From a virus, in the IMG/VR virus record IMGVR_UViG_3300021962_000235, positions 1 to 40,795 of that record: a DNA stretch of 40,795 nt; one strand, 5' to 3'. The notes under the pieces were generated by a model. That model was not told where the DNA came from, did not search any database, and was given only the letters and a program-made list of their open reading frames with translations. How positions within the stretch are numbered: the stretch's first letter is position 1; each line of letters begins with the position of its first letter. Positions 15,530 to 27,600 of this stretch are shown here, piece by piece. A program made the position numbers and the translations under genes.

Positions 15530-17644
15530 CTATTTCTCTGTTATTATGAAATAACTATTCTCTAGAGGAACATTTTTAGAAGAAACTTCAGCTTTTGTAA
15601 ATATATTTTCTTCTTCTAAGTCTTTTTCTATTTTTATCAACATATTATCCATTAATGTAGTTAATTTTGTTAGTTTTGACCAATAGCCATCTACCTCTTC
15701 ATTATAATAAAATAAATATAATTTTGGAGTCATTTCTTCTTTGGTTGCTTTTTCTTTAAATTTTGAAAAATTCAAAGCGTGAGAAAATTGATTAGTTTGT
15801 TTTATTTTACTTTTTATATTCTGATCTGCTTTAGAAATATCTTGTAAAGTAAGACTATTAGATTTCAATCCTTTTTTGGCTGTAGAAGCTAGATTAGTTC
15901 TAAACGTTTCTGTTTTATCAAAAGAAGTAATTGTATTAGAACTTTCTAAATAACCAACAGATAATGTTACACCTAATTTTTCTAAATACGATTCTTCTGT
16001 TATTAATTGAGTTGATAAATTTAATTTTTTATTATCTTGTAGTGCTTTTGCAAATGAAGAAATATGACTAAAGGTTGTTGAATCAAATTCTAAATTATCT
16101 GTAATTTCATTTTTTTCTTTGTTATTAGAAATAAACTTTGGTCTAACTGTATTTGTAGTTGTATTATATCTGTTTATTATGTCTTGCATTTTACTTATTT
16201 GTAATTTAGGTATGCTATTATTATTTATATCATCAATTAAAAAGAAAGATGTATTTACCTTTTCTTTTATATTATAATTTTTAGTATAAAATTTTGTAAC
16301 TAAATTAATTTTGTTTAATTGATTTGTCTGAAGATCTAAGAAAATTTGATCAATAGTTTTAAAGAATGACATATATAAGCTAAAAGTAGAAACATCAAAT
16401 TGTAAGCATGAAACTATTTTGTTTATAGTTTCCGATGAAATTTGATCTTCTGCGCTTAAAAATAGGTTTATAACTTTAGAAATTATATTTTCAATTATTG
16501 ATCGTAAATCAAAGGGAATTTTAATTGTAGAAATTCTACCATTAATTATTTTTTTTGAATCAATTTGTGTTCTCTCACAAAAGCTTACAAATTCATTAGT
16601 AAATCTATCAGTTGTTGTATCTAAATAAAATGGTTCTTTTATATTAGGATTAGTTGGATAGTCGGCAAAAGTTTGAGCTAAAAATATAATATTTTTAAAT
16701 TGATAATATTGTTCGTAAACCTCAAAAAATGTACCAGTTCTATCATTTAAATTATAAAATGTAGAAAAATCTTCATCAACATAAGAAACTTGAAAACTAT
16801 AAGTTGTTATATATTCTTCTACATCTGTTACGCTGTTATCTTCAAAATAAAACAATATTGTTTCGTTTGACTTACTAATAAGTTTTGTATTAATTGAACT
16901 TGATAAAAATTTATTATTATTTATAATTAAATTTTCTAAACTCTTTAGAGAATTAGAAATAGTTATTTGTATATTATAATTTTCAAAATCGCTTGAACTA
17001 AAAAAAGAATTGTTTTGTAAAAATTTTCTGTAATTAAAACTAACAAAGTTATTTACTTTTGTTCCTACTACATCGCTTTTAACAAAATTAAAATATTTTG
17101 GTTTGTCTTCTCTGATCGATGATGGACTTATCAAATTTAGATTTTCTAATTCTGTAACGCTTCTATAATCGCTTACAACTGATGCTACAGTGTCACCATT
17201 TACATCTAAAAGATTAAAATATAAATCACCATTAGAATCTAATACGGGGTAATCTATAACTACCGAAGAACCTAAAATATTATAAACTAAACTTACTAAT
17301 GATCGATCAGTAATATTGTTGTCTGAGACATATCTATCAGATTCAAAATAAGTTCTTATGTTTATAGATAACAAACCGCTTGTATCTATGTCTGTAAAAG
17401 ATAATCTAATTGTTGCTGGTAATTCATTAATTTGAACTGTATTAGAAGCAATAATAGAAGTACCAAAAAGTACAATATCAAACTTTAAATACTCAAAATA
17501 ATCATTATTAGAAAAATTATTTACACCAGACTCGGTACCTTCTTCTATATCTAAGCTAATAGAAATACTATCATTTTGTAATATTGCTTTAGTTATATAT
17601 ACTTTTGGTAATTTTGAATTGTTGCCTGTAACAGTTATAATCAT
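15530..17644 (-). CDS. Large virion structural-type protein, family unknown
   Basis: 704 residues, Asn/Ser/Ile/Thr-rich. The N-terminal third is beta-rich with strands such as KVYITKAILQNDSISISLDI (residues 14-33). The centre has helical segments (IDSKKIINGRISTIKIPFDL and QMDIIN-type turns around 360-480), and the C-terminal 100 residues are charged helices (KIKQTNQFSHALNFSKFKEK onward). No known domain is recognised. The start overlaps the stop of the preceding 324-residue gene by 1 nt (TAATG), so translation is coupled to that protein, which carries the domain shared with the 306-residue protein. The tight grouping suggests the 324-, 704- and 785-residue products assemble together in the tail or baseplate. 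Function unknown. Confidence 0.8.
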   Translation of the reverse strand: MIITVTGNNSKLPKVYITKAILQNDSISISLDIEEGTESGVNNFSNNDYFEYLKFDIVLFGTSIIASNTVQINELPATIRLSFTDIDTSGLLSINIRTYFESDRYVSDNNITDRSLVSLVYNILGSSVVIDYPVLDSNGDLYFNLLDVNGDTVASVVSDYRSVTELENLNLISPSSIREDKPKYFNFVKSDVVGTKVNNFVSFNYRKFLQNNSFFSSSDFENYNIQITISNSLKSLENLIINNNKFLSSSINTKLISKSNETILFYFEDNSVTDVEEYITTYSFQVSYVDEDFSTFYNLNDRTGTFFEVYEQYYQFKNIIFLAQTFADYPTNPNIKEPFYLDTTTDRFTNEFVSFCERTQIDSKKIINGRISTIKIPFDLRSIIENIISKVINLFLSAEDQISSETINKIVSCLQFDVSTFSLYMSFFKTIDQIFLDLQTNQLNKINLVTKFYTKNYNIKEKVNTSFFLIDDINNNSIPKLQISKMQDIINRYNTTTNTVRPKFISNNKEKNEITDNLEFDSTTFSHISSFAKALQDNKKLNLSTQLITEESYLEKLGVTLSVGYLESSNTITSFDKTETFRTNLASTAKKGLKSNSLTLQDISKADQNIKSKIKQTNQFSHALNFSKFKEKATKEEMTPKLYLFYYNEEVDGYWSKLTKLTTLMDNMLIKIEKDLEEENIFTKAEVSSKNVPLENSYFIITEK

Positions 17645-18618
17645 TAACAGTTCTTTCCTGTTGCGTTATCTATAATTATCTTGTAAAGATCATTTGTAGA
17701 GTATCTTGATGAAACATTATTACAAATATCTATGGTATCAAAAATTTGATCTTGATCTTTAACAGATTTAATTATGTAATTACAAGCAACATCAGTATCA
17801 ATATCTTTGTCAAATTTAAAATCTAAATATTTTTCACAATAATTTTCATCAATATTATAACTTACAGTATTTCTTTTAATTGTTGTAAGAATATTATTAT
17901 CATCAACATATTTAATTTCTTTAACAAATTTCATTAAAACATAACTTTCTATACCACTTGCATCAGTATCTACTCTATAAACTTCAATATCAAATTTATC
18001 AATATCAACATCTACGTTTTCTTCTTCAATCTTTAAAACAAATTCATCATAGTTAGTTATATAAGCAGTTCTATCTTCTAAAAATATTGTATTGTCTATG
18101 TCTAAAATTGTTTGTAATCGTTCATTACTTTCTAGATCACTTTGATTAACTTTATATATTGAAGAAGTTAGAAAACAATTAAGTTGTGGTATTTTTAAAT
18201 TATCTCCAAACGTTGTTTCAATAGAACTAAAATTAACTGACAAGCTTCTGATATTCCAAGAAGGAACATATAAATTTGATATAGTAGAGTTACCAATTGA
18301 ATTATCAAAATATTCAACGTTGTAATCACTTAAATTTTGAATACTTTCTAAATAATTTTCTTGGTCTATAGCTTTTTGTAAATTTATTTCTGGAGATTTA
18401 AAGCTATATAAAGTTTTAAGATATGGTGTTTGTTCCTGTATTCTTACTTCGGCAACTGAGGGTGTTTCTGAAAAACTAGCATACCTAGCATCATATAAAA
18501 TGTCTTCATCGTGAAAGGAATAGTAAACTGGTTTCATTATTCCTTTTGATAACAAAAATTTACCATAGCTTGTTAGTTCTATATTTATTACTTCTTCTTT
18601 TGAATCAAAGAAAGACAT
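17644..18618 (-). CDS. Virion structural-type protein with shared N-terminal domain
   Basis: 324 residues. The N-terminal 45 residues (MSFFDSKEEVINIELTSYGK, then LLSKG and YYSFHDEDILYD) form the same small domain found at the start of the 306-residue protein at 12.2-13.1 kb. The remaining sequence is acidic (many D and E, for example EENVDVDIDKFDIEVY) and beta-prone. The C-terminal 50 residues contain several cysteines (C273, C282, C303, C324), with cysteine as the very last residue. AGGAG, embedded in the last Arg codons of the giant gene upstream, gives a strong ribosome site; the ATG lies 2 nt after that stop. It therefore follows the giant baseplate-type protein in one unit and probably binds to it or the neighbouring wedge. 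Confidence 0.82.
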   Translation of the reverse strand: MSFFDSKEEVINIELTSYGKFLLSKGIMKPVYYSFHDEDILYDARYASFSETPSVAEVRIQEQTPYLKTLYSFKSPEINLQKAIDQENYLESIQNLSDYNVEYFDNSIGNSTISNLYVPSWNIRSLSVNFSSIETTFGDNLKIPQLNCFLTSSIYKVNQSDLESNERLQTILDIDNTIFLEDRTAYITNYDEFVLKIEEENVDVDIDKFDIEVYRVDTDASGIESYVLMKFVKEIKYVDDNNILTTIKRNTVSYNIDENYCEKYLDFKFDKDIDTDVACNYIIKSVKDQDQIFDTIDICNNVSSRYSTNDLYKIIIDNATGKNC

Positions 18619-18620
18619 TT

Positions 18621-21600
18621 TTATCTCCTAATTTTTCTGGTTGTTGTTTTTGTTACACTTGAATTGTTGGTTGTTGTAGCGGTAGTAATCGTCTGAGGGT
18701 TTACTCTGCTAGATGTAGATACATTTGTTGTAGTTGAGGCAGAAGAACGAGAACCAACAGCATCAGTATTATCTCTATTTGAAGAAACTTGTTGAGCTTG
18801 TGTTGTTGTAGATTCTGTAGTTCTAGAAGCTGTTGTTAATGATGTAGTGGTTCTGATAGTTGAAGCTGCTTCAGTTGCTAATACTTCTGCTTGTTCCGCT
18901 ACAATTCCATTCTGTTGAATTGTAGAGTTCAAATTATTTTGAATTGTATTTGTTTGTAGCGTGGTTGAAACTGCACCTTCTACATTCTCTACTTTACCAA
19001 CTTTTTTAGTTGTGGCTTTGTTTAAAGTTTGTTTTTGTGTAGTGGCAACGTTAGAAAGTTGTTGTTTTATTTTAGCTGCTTGTTGTAACGTAGTAGCTCT
19101 CTCTAGTGGTTTGACGTTGTTTCTTACATTTGCTTGAGCTTCGGCAATATCAACTTCAACTTTTTTAGAGTTATTTGTTAAAGCTTTTAATGATTTAGAA
19201 GATAGATCTTTAATTGTATTTTCTTCTTCGTTAATATATTCAACTTTAGCATCAATCTTGGCGAGTTCTATGAGAGAGAAAAAGTCGTAAGGCCAATTGT
19301 AGGAATAGGTAAGATCTTGATCAATTTGTGAAAAATCAATACCATCTGTTCTATTGACTTTTTGTAATGTATTAAGTTTCTTACTATCTTTTTCTTGGAT
19401 TGAAGATACAAGTCTTTCAAAATAATTATTCTTTGCTTTTTGTTTGACCTTAAACACAAAGAATTTAAGTTTTTCATTAAGATTTGATTTATCAATTAAT
19501 TCATTTTCATTTAATTCGTGTGTAATAACAGATGTTTGTTCTTCAAATTTATAACCTATATCTGGTAATACTCCCTGCCAAATATCTGCTAGATCTTGTT
19601 GTGATAATGTATATTTAAATTCAAAGATATACATAGCTATTGGATCAATATTCAAATTATTAATAAAGTCAAAATTTGGTGGGAAAACATAATCTTTCAT
19701 AGTAGTAAATTGCTTTTTAATTGTATCACTAACACTTAAAGCAATATCAGTTTCTACTTGTTCGATATCTTGACTTAAACCAAAGTATTGTTTTCTTAAA
19801 TATCTAACAGCATTATCGTTAAGTTTGATATAACGTTTGGAATTATTTTCTTCAATATACGGAATTGCTACAACAGCTTCTTTAATTTCTCTTGATGAAG
19901 CAATTTTTCCAAGTTTAGAAGGAGACTTGCTGAACCCAACGATATCAGCTAGAGAACCAGTTAAAGATGGATCTCTTGTTGAAGTATCTGCTGCTGTTCT
20001 GTAATCATATTCTTTTCCGTATCTAGAAAAATCTTCTGGTACGTCAGTTATTTGTAAGTAAATTCCTTGTGTTTCTGTTGGAATTGAACCATATTGGTGC
20101 CACATACCTGCTGTTCCATAAGGAACTTGAGTAGAGCCAGTTGCATATCCTACAGCATATTCGGTATCAAAATGTAATATTGGTGTTTCAAATTTGGTTT
20201 GAATTGCCCAAGCTTTTGAAACATCAGAAGTGGTAGTAGCATCTGTTATATTTTGTGCTATTTGATTTAGATTTACTAAATTTAGCAAGTTAAGCGAAGC
20301 ACTAACTTGCATAGCATTTGCGTTTAAGTTTCCTTTGCCTTGAGGACCACCAGTTCCTAGCTCTGATTCTACAACTTCATATCTTAAATATTTAATTTGT
20401 AAATTGTTAAATATTTCTTGTAAAGTTGGCTTGTATGGTGTTGAACCAGTTGGTGTAAATGTTAATAACGCCCAACCTTCTCCATCATAGTAAGGAGGAG
20501 TGTAAGGAGCATAATATCCGTTTGTAGAATCTATTATGTTGTTTGTATAAATACTCGAACCAGAAACGCCACCTGCACAAGCTGGACCAAAGCCAGATGG
20601 TCTACTATACATATTTATAGTTTCAACCGTATTGGTTCTTGGATATTGAGGTTTTCTATATGAAGTATAAGAGCTTGTATTATAATACAAATAATCAGTA
20701 ACATCAACGCCATTAGAAGACTTGTATATTTTTACTAAAGCTCTATAACATTTTCCTGGCTCGACTATGCTAAATTCATTTTCTGGTTTAGAGTATAAAG
20801 TTGTTAATCTATTATCAGCCAAAAAGAAATTAATTGATTCTGCTAAGAAATTATTGATGTTTAATTTATATAAATCACTTTCATATTGTCCTGTCCAAGA
20901 TGAAGTAACATTTGCACTTGATGATGGATGTGAATCGCTATAAATTAAATCAATATTTAAATAAACTTCTGGCTTCAATAATGCTTCAAAAGGAATTCTT
21001 TTATCAAAAGAATTATTATTAATTTGATAGTCTATTTGTGAAGATGCGTCAAACTGACTTTGCGTAATTTGTAAACTACCAGTCATAACAGGATAGTCAA
21101 CAGCAATACCAGATTTTATAGTATTATATAATACACCTGGAGAAACTAAAGGAGTAGTTATATTTCTTCTAAAACCATTTGTATTTGATGTAATACCTTT
21201 ACTATTTCTCCATCTGGTGTAATACTGATCTGTAGAAGTTCTAAATTGATTAGCTATTAAATAACTTCTATTTTGCGGATACAATTCTCCATCTGGCGTT
21301 GGGTTAAATTTAATAATTGAATCGCAATTTAATGATAGTTTAATTTTATTTGACGTATCAATAAGATCGTTATTAATAATCTCAACATCTTTAACAAAAT
21401 TAGTGTCAGAGTATGTTTGTACTTGGTTAGTTGTTTCAGTTTGGTAAGCCGTAGCTAATTTAAGTTCGTTTGTTAGATCATCGTTTAATTTATTATTTAA
21501 TACATTACTTATAATTGAATCTGATGATATTATGTATTGTGGTAATATTGAATAATTCTTGTATTTTGATTTGTTTATTTGTTCAAGCCAATCTTTATAA

Positions 21601-24600
21601 GAATTATAATAAGGATTTTTGTTAGCTTGCTGACCAACGATCCAAGGCTCCGTACCACCTAACAACCCATTATCAATATTTAACGATGGTAAACTTAAGG
21701 TTCTATTTGTATTATTTATAGACATATAACTATGTTTAGATGATAACATTTGTTTATATGAATAAAGAACATATTTAGATATGTTGTTAAGATTCCCACC
21801 ATGTACTACGTTACCTACTGTTTGTAACAACCCAATATCTGAATCACTACTAGATAATTCAGAATTTAAATACCAATTGTCCATATTCCAATTATCTCTA
21901 TCTTTTCTCAAATCTCTCCAATATCCTGCTGTTTCGTAATAATCATCAAAATAAGTATTTATAATATTTGTTGATTGTAAATTTTTTACTGGAAAAATGC
22001 TAGTATTTAGTTCATAACTTAATAATTTATATTGTGAATTATTCAATAATAATTTTAACATTAAATCGTAAAATGTTTTATTTTCTTCAATTGTAATATT
22101 ATTAAATAAATTAATATTTTCAAAACTTTGTTTTAAGTTATTTAATGTATGTAAAAATCTTAATTCTTTATTATTTACAACATCTTTAAACCTTACTCTA
22201 TTTGGTTTGTTATAATAAACAACTGGTTCCTTTTCAATAATAAAATTATTATTTTTGTATAGGGTTATATAATTATCTTGATTTTGTTTACGAACTACTG
22301 GATGGTATGAATTTCTAACTTGTTTAAAAGTTGTATATCCATATGGTCCATTTCTATTAAGAATTAGAGAGTTAAATGCACCATAAAAGTTATTAATAAC
22401 TCTGAAATAACCAGAGTTTATTAATGCTTCTCGCCAATCATTTTCGGAATAAACATATTGATTATTAAAATATAACGTATCATTTCCAAAATTTAAAAGC
22501 CCACCAAAAATACTTTCATATCCATAATACAAATTCGTAAAAGGTTCAAAACGCTCACCAGCATTATTAGTTTCATTTAACAAATCTATATTTGTTAGAA
22601 AGTCTAACGTTGTATAAGTTGGATAGTTAAGCAAATGAATGTTTAAACCAACAAAATCTGTAGGAATAAAACCAGATGAACCAGAAACAAGTTTATCTTC
22701 ACCTAAAATTCTAACATTTTGTGTTGTATCTCCAATAAATGGAAAAGTAGGGATATAGTCTCTAACTACATCTGAAGAACTTAAATAACTTCCAAATTCA
22801 GAAGCACTTATGCTATCTAATGTTTTTATTACAGAAGTAGAGCCAGATGGAACTGTTATGTAAGAACCATTAGATATTTGATTATCTAGATAACCATAAT
22901 AAGCTAATGAAGAAGTTGGAACAGAAGCTCTAATCCAAGCATAACCAGCATCGTTTTGTGGTATTTGATGGGTAAAGAAACCATTATCATTATCTTTTGT
23001 TATTTGGGTCGAAGTATCACCAGAGTAATCTACTGTTGTTAGTGGATTTTTATTTACTTTGTGTATGGATGGAACTGTAGCAGAACCAGTTTGATAACCA
23101 CCAAATAGGGATGATTTGGCTTGGAGAGTATTAAAATCTCCTGTTGCTCCAACTATTATTTCTGGGTATTGTGTTTTATCGTTATTTAATGATTCTCCAT
23201 TTCTTCTTCCATCACCAATTACTTGACGATTTCTAAATCCATTAACGTTATATGGTGATAATTCTTCAGCATATCTATTAAGATAACCTCTTGAATTTGT
23301 TCTATAATCGCCAGGAGCAGAGAATTTGTTTCTTATAACGGTTTCTGATTTTTGTCTTGTTGGAAGAGTAAAATCAACTTTACCATTAGTTACGTTTGTT
23401 CTTATGATTCCAGCAAGTTCAGTATTTATTGTTGGGTTTTCAGCATCAAGAAGTTCTCTATTATTTGTAGTTGCTCCAACAGTATGAACAACTTGATAAT
23501 TCTTTTCATAATTACCAAGGTCAATTGAACCAGTAGAAGAACGAATATTCTTTATATTTACTGGTCTTTTGGCTGTTTCTTCTCTTAAATAAGTTGCTCT
23601 TTTGTGAGCACGAACTGGATATGATGGACTATCTGGATTGCCTTCTGGATAAGGGTAATCGGCCCCTACAAAGCCTATAGCTGCTTGATAAGGACCAGAA
23701 AAGCTTCCAGTACCCAAAAGTATTTTCCAAGCTTCTGGACGAGTTGTGTAGGTATCGGTGCCTTGATTTAGTGCAACGTGTCTTGATTGACGACCACCAA
23801 CCCACTGGTTTGTGAATGGACCTTGAACTGGTACTTCGTTTCTTGAACCGTAAGTATCGTTGTGAATGTTAGTTATTATAACTCCATTCATAAACTCACT
23901 AGCTACTTGTGATTGATAACCAGAAGTTACTGTTCCACTTATAAAATTAGCTGGTAAAGCAATTTTAGAACTTAATATTTCTCCGTAACCAAGCGAAGAA
24001 GAAAGATAATCTCTACCATGAACAGTTGTGAAATAATATTTAACTTTTTTAATTGGATCAAGAACATCATTACAATCTTGTAGTAATGATGAAGTGCTTG
24101 GTATACCAGCAAAAAGATAATTAGCTGGAACGTTGATTACACTATCAGTATCCATAGGACCATGAGGAGTAAGAGCGACTGTAGCAAATTCAAGATTTTT
24201 GTTATTACTAAAATTTACACCACCTTGTACTGCTTTGCTTTCATCAAGTTTTAAACGATATGGTGTTGTAAACGAACGATTAAGAGCTTGTAAACTAACA
24301 TTTAATAATTGTTTTCTTGAAGCATTTACATCACTATTTGAAGATGAAATTGGAGTTACATCTCGTTCTGCTCTTTCGTTCCAATATAAAGTGTTATCAG
24401 ATTCATCATTACTTAATGGATGATAACCAATTCTCCAATTATAAAAATGACGATTAATTGATTGAGCACCAGCTTCCAAAACAGGAACTTTAAATTCCAT
24501 AGTTGGAAATTTAAACTGATGTTTATTTCTTTCTAATGTATGACTTTCAATTACATTTAATAAACCTTCACTAGTATCTGCTGAAGCTGGAGCTAATTGA

Positions 24601-27600
24601 AACAATAATTTACCAACAGCAGAATCAATCCATTTATAGAAATCTAAATATTTATCTAAATCTGGTTCATTCTTTACTCTTTCAAAGAAAAGTTGTCTTA
24701 ATTTACCTAATGATTTATAATCTTTACGGTATTTATTAACTGGATCGCCTACTAAATTATTAAAGTCAAGTATTGTACTAAACATATTAAGCATTTCTTC
24801 ACTTATGGTTCTGTACATACTCTTTTCAAAGCTATAATAATAATTTATAGGTCTTGTTTGTTTGGTAAAAATATTTTGATCTTCTGAACCTAAAACATTT
24901 ATTAAGTTTGAAGCATTAAGATTTTCAAAATCAGTAAGTTTTGATGAATAATTGTATTGAGTGTTTATAAAATCTGTATTATTTTGTGGTAGAAAATCTC
25001 CTCTACCAGTATATTCATATTTCTTTAAATTATTAAAATTAGAATTATATTTAGAATAATTTAAGTTACCAGACAAGTAGTTGTTAAATGTAAACTTTCC
25101 GTCATTTGAACCAACTAAAACACCAGAGTCTGAGCCAGTTACAGTAGCAAAAGACCAATCAATCATTAACGTATCTATTTTAGGTATGTTAAGATTATTT
25201 ATCTTATTAAAGTAGGCATTTTCATATGTAGACTCAACACCATAATTATTTGGATTAAATGAATGATTTTTAATTTCTTCATTTGATAAGTAAGTGGACC
25301 AGTAACGTAATGAAGATAGTTTTAGATCTGTTTGTCTGATTACTGAACTTGTAAAGTTTGTATGCTCAGCACCTAGATAAAATCTTCTAGATTGTTTAGC
25401 AATATTAGTACCATCTGCGTTAGATAATGATGAAGTTAGCAAGAATTCATTCTTTACTACTCCACCATCACTATTAATACCATAAAACTCTATTGTATAA
25501 GTTGTATCGGTTGTCCCAGAAACATTACTTAGATTAATTAATTTATTTGGATAAAACCTTACAGCAAAATTCCATTTTTCGTTGTTATATACATCCGTAT
25601 ACAAAGATGAAGTTAATAGAGGTATAGAAGAATTAGATGATGATAAAGCAAATTTAACATCACTGCTTTCTATAGCATTTCTTATAGCATATACTTGAAA
25701 ATTAAATTTATCGTTAGAATCCCATGTTAAATCATTTGGATCTAAAACGGGTGTGTGTGCTCCAAATATGGATGTTTCAACAAACAAAGTATTAAAATAA
25801 TTTGGTTGCGATGAAACTAATTTCTTTGGAAATACAACCTCAACCTCAGCGGTAAATGGAAGATATTGCAGAGAAGTCGAAGAAGTTATATAAGAATAAG
25901 AAGTAGGATTGCTTGAAATTTTGTATTGATAAATTGAACTATTAAATCTATCTGGGTCGTTAAAGTTAACTACTTTTTTAGCTAATGTGGTATCTAATAA
26001 ATTATCTTTTACTTTTAAAAAGTTATTATTTGAATATATGTTTATATTTACTAAGCTTTCGTCAACACCAAAACAGTGAAGCATATTTCTAAATGCTTTT
26101 TCTGTTCCTTTTGATTTTAATATATCAGTAAGATTTGAGTATATATTTTGATATATTACGTTTTTTATTTCATCTAGTTTATCTTCAAATTTTCTTTCAT
26201 TATCTTGTGAAAGAACTTCTTCAAATATTTTTGCATCTACAAACAAACTAGGAGCAACCAAACCAGTTGATTCTAATAATGTTTTTGAAAATGGAAATGG
26301 TTTTTCATCAATTTGAATATTGTTGTATCTATCTTTTATTGAAGTAAAATACTTAATTTGTAAGTATAATGTATCTAAATACGATGATGCTATTTGAGTT
26401 AAGTTAAGAAGTTCACTATTTACATCTTCCTCTACTATCCAATCTGGGAAAGAGTAATACATAGCGTTTGGATTAGTTCTGTCGTAATCTTGACCTATTA
26501 CTTGATATTCTTCTGATACTGTTACTACTTCTGGGTGTGTAGAATATATAATTGGATCTTGTTCTTCGTTTGTTAAGGCAGATCCAGTATTTCTAGAATC
26601 TGCTGAATAACCAACCCAAGTACCATTTGAAACACGACCAGAGTAATCCAATACAATTGAGTCAATAGAAGAAGTTGTTGTTATACCTTCGTTAAATTTA
26701 TAATAAAATCCTAAATCAGTATTAGAATCGTCTGTATTAGTTCCTCCACCTACAGAACCCCACCAATTTCTTCCTATTTCTCTTGAATTTCTTTGAGTCT
26801 TCCAGAATCTAAAATCATCAATAGAACCAGAAAGTTTACCCCAACCAAGTGAGACACCACTAGTTCCAGATGGAGCAGTTCTCAAAGCACCAATATTAGC
26901 AATTAAAGAACCATTTATATCATTAATAGAAGAGCCAAGATTTTGGGTTGAATCAAGGTTGCCGTTTATATAGAATTTAGCTTGTACTGCGCTAGATGAA
27001 TTTACTAGTGACACAGCATAGTGGTTCCATCCAGAAACAATAGAAGAAGTTGTTGGTGTAGAACCAACATTTTGTCTAAAGAAACCAGCAGTACCAGATT
27101 GAGCAGTTAAGTAAAATGGAGAACCAGTAGTTCCAGAAATTTCAAGAGTCAAGCGACCATAACCAGAACTAGAAGATAATTCTCCGTTCCATAGATCAAA
27201 AATTACTTCTTTTTCTGTACTAGATGTGACAAAAGATGTTTTATTAAACCAGAATTCTAATGTTAAACCATTATTTAAGTTATATTGTAAATTATTATTT
27301 CTATTGTTAGAAACATCATAAACATTTGATTTTGGATCTTGATTAGAACTATCTAAAAATTTTGATTTAAGCGTGGCACCAGAATTAGTATTTGGACCAC
27401 CTTTAATTACTATATATTCTTTTGCAGTTGGCTCTCCGTAACCAGATACTTGTGACCCTATTCTTGAGGACCAACCAGAAGGAGAAAATATAGCGTAACC
27501 AGTTGTCTTTGGATAAGCGTTTTCATAAAACCATATATCCAATAAAGAAGATGAATTATACCAATCTAATTTTTCTTTTTTAGAACCATCATAAGGATAT

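Noticed and set aside
16222-16229. Minus-strand TATAAATA box (T4 late promoter-like), with further copies at 21713 and 21956
   Set aside because: All lie in the middle of long genes in very A+T-rich DNA and are expected by chance; none is placed before a gene start.
19268-19495. Second minus-strand open frame inside the giant gene (also similar ones at 5517-5777, 7767-8033 and 35378-35602)
   Set aside because: Out-of-frame shadows of real genes, with Leu/Ile/Lys-rich nonsense composition.
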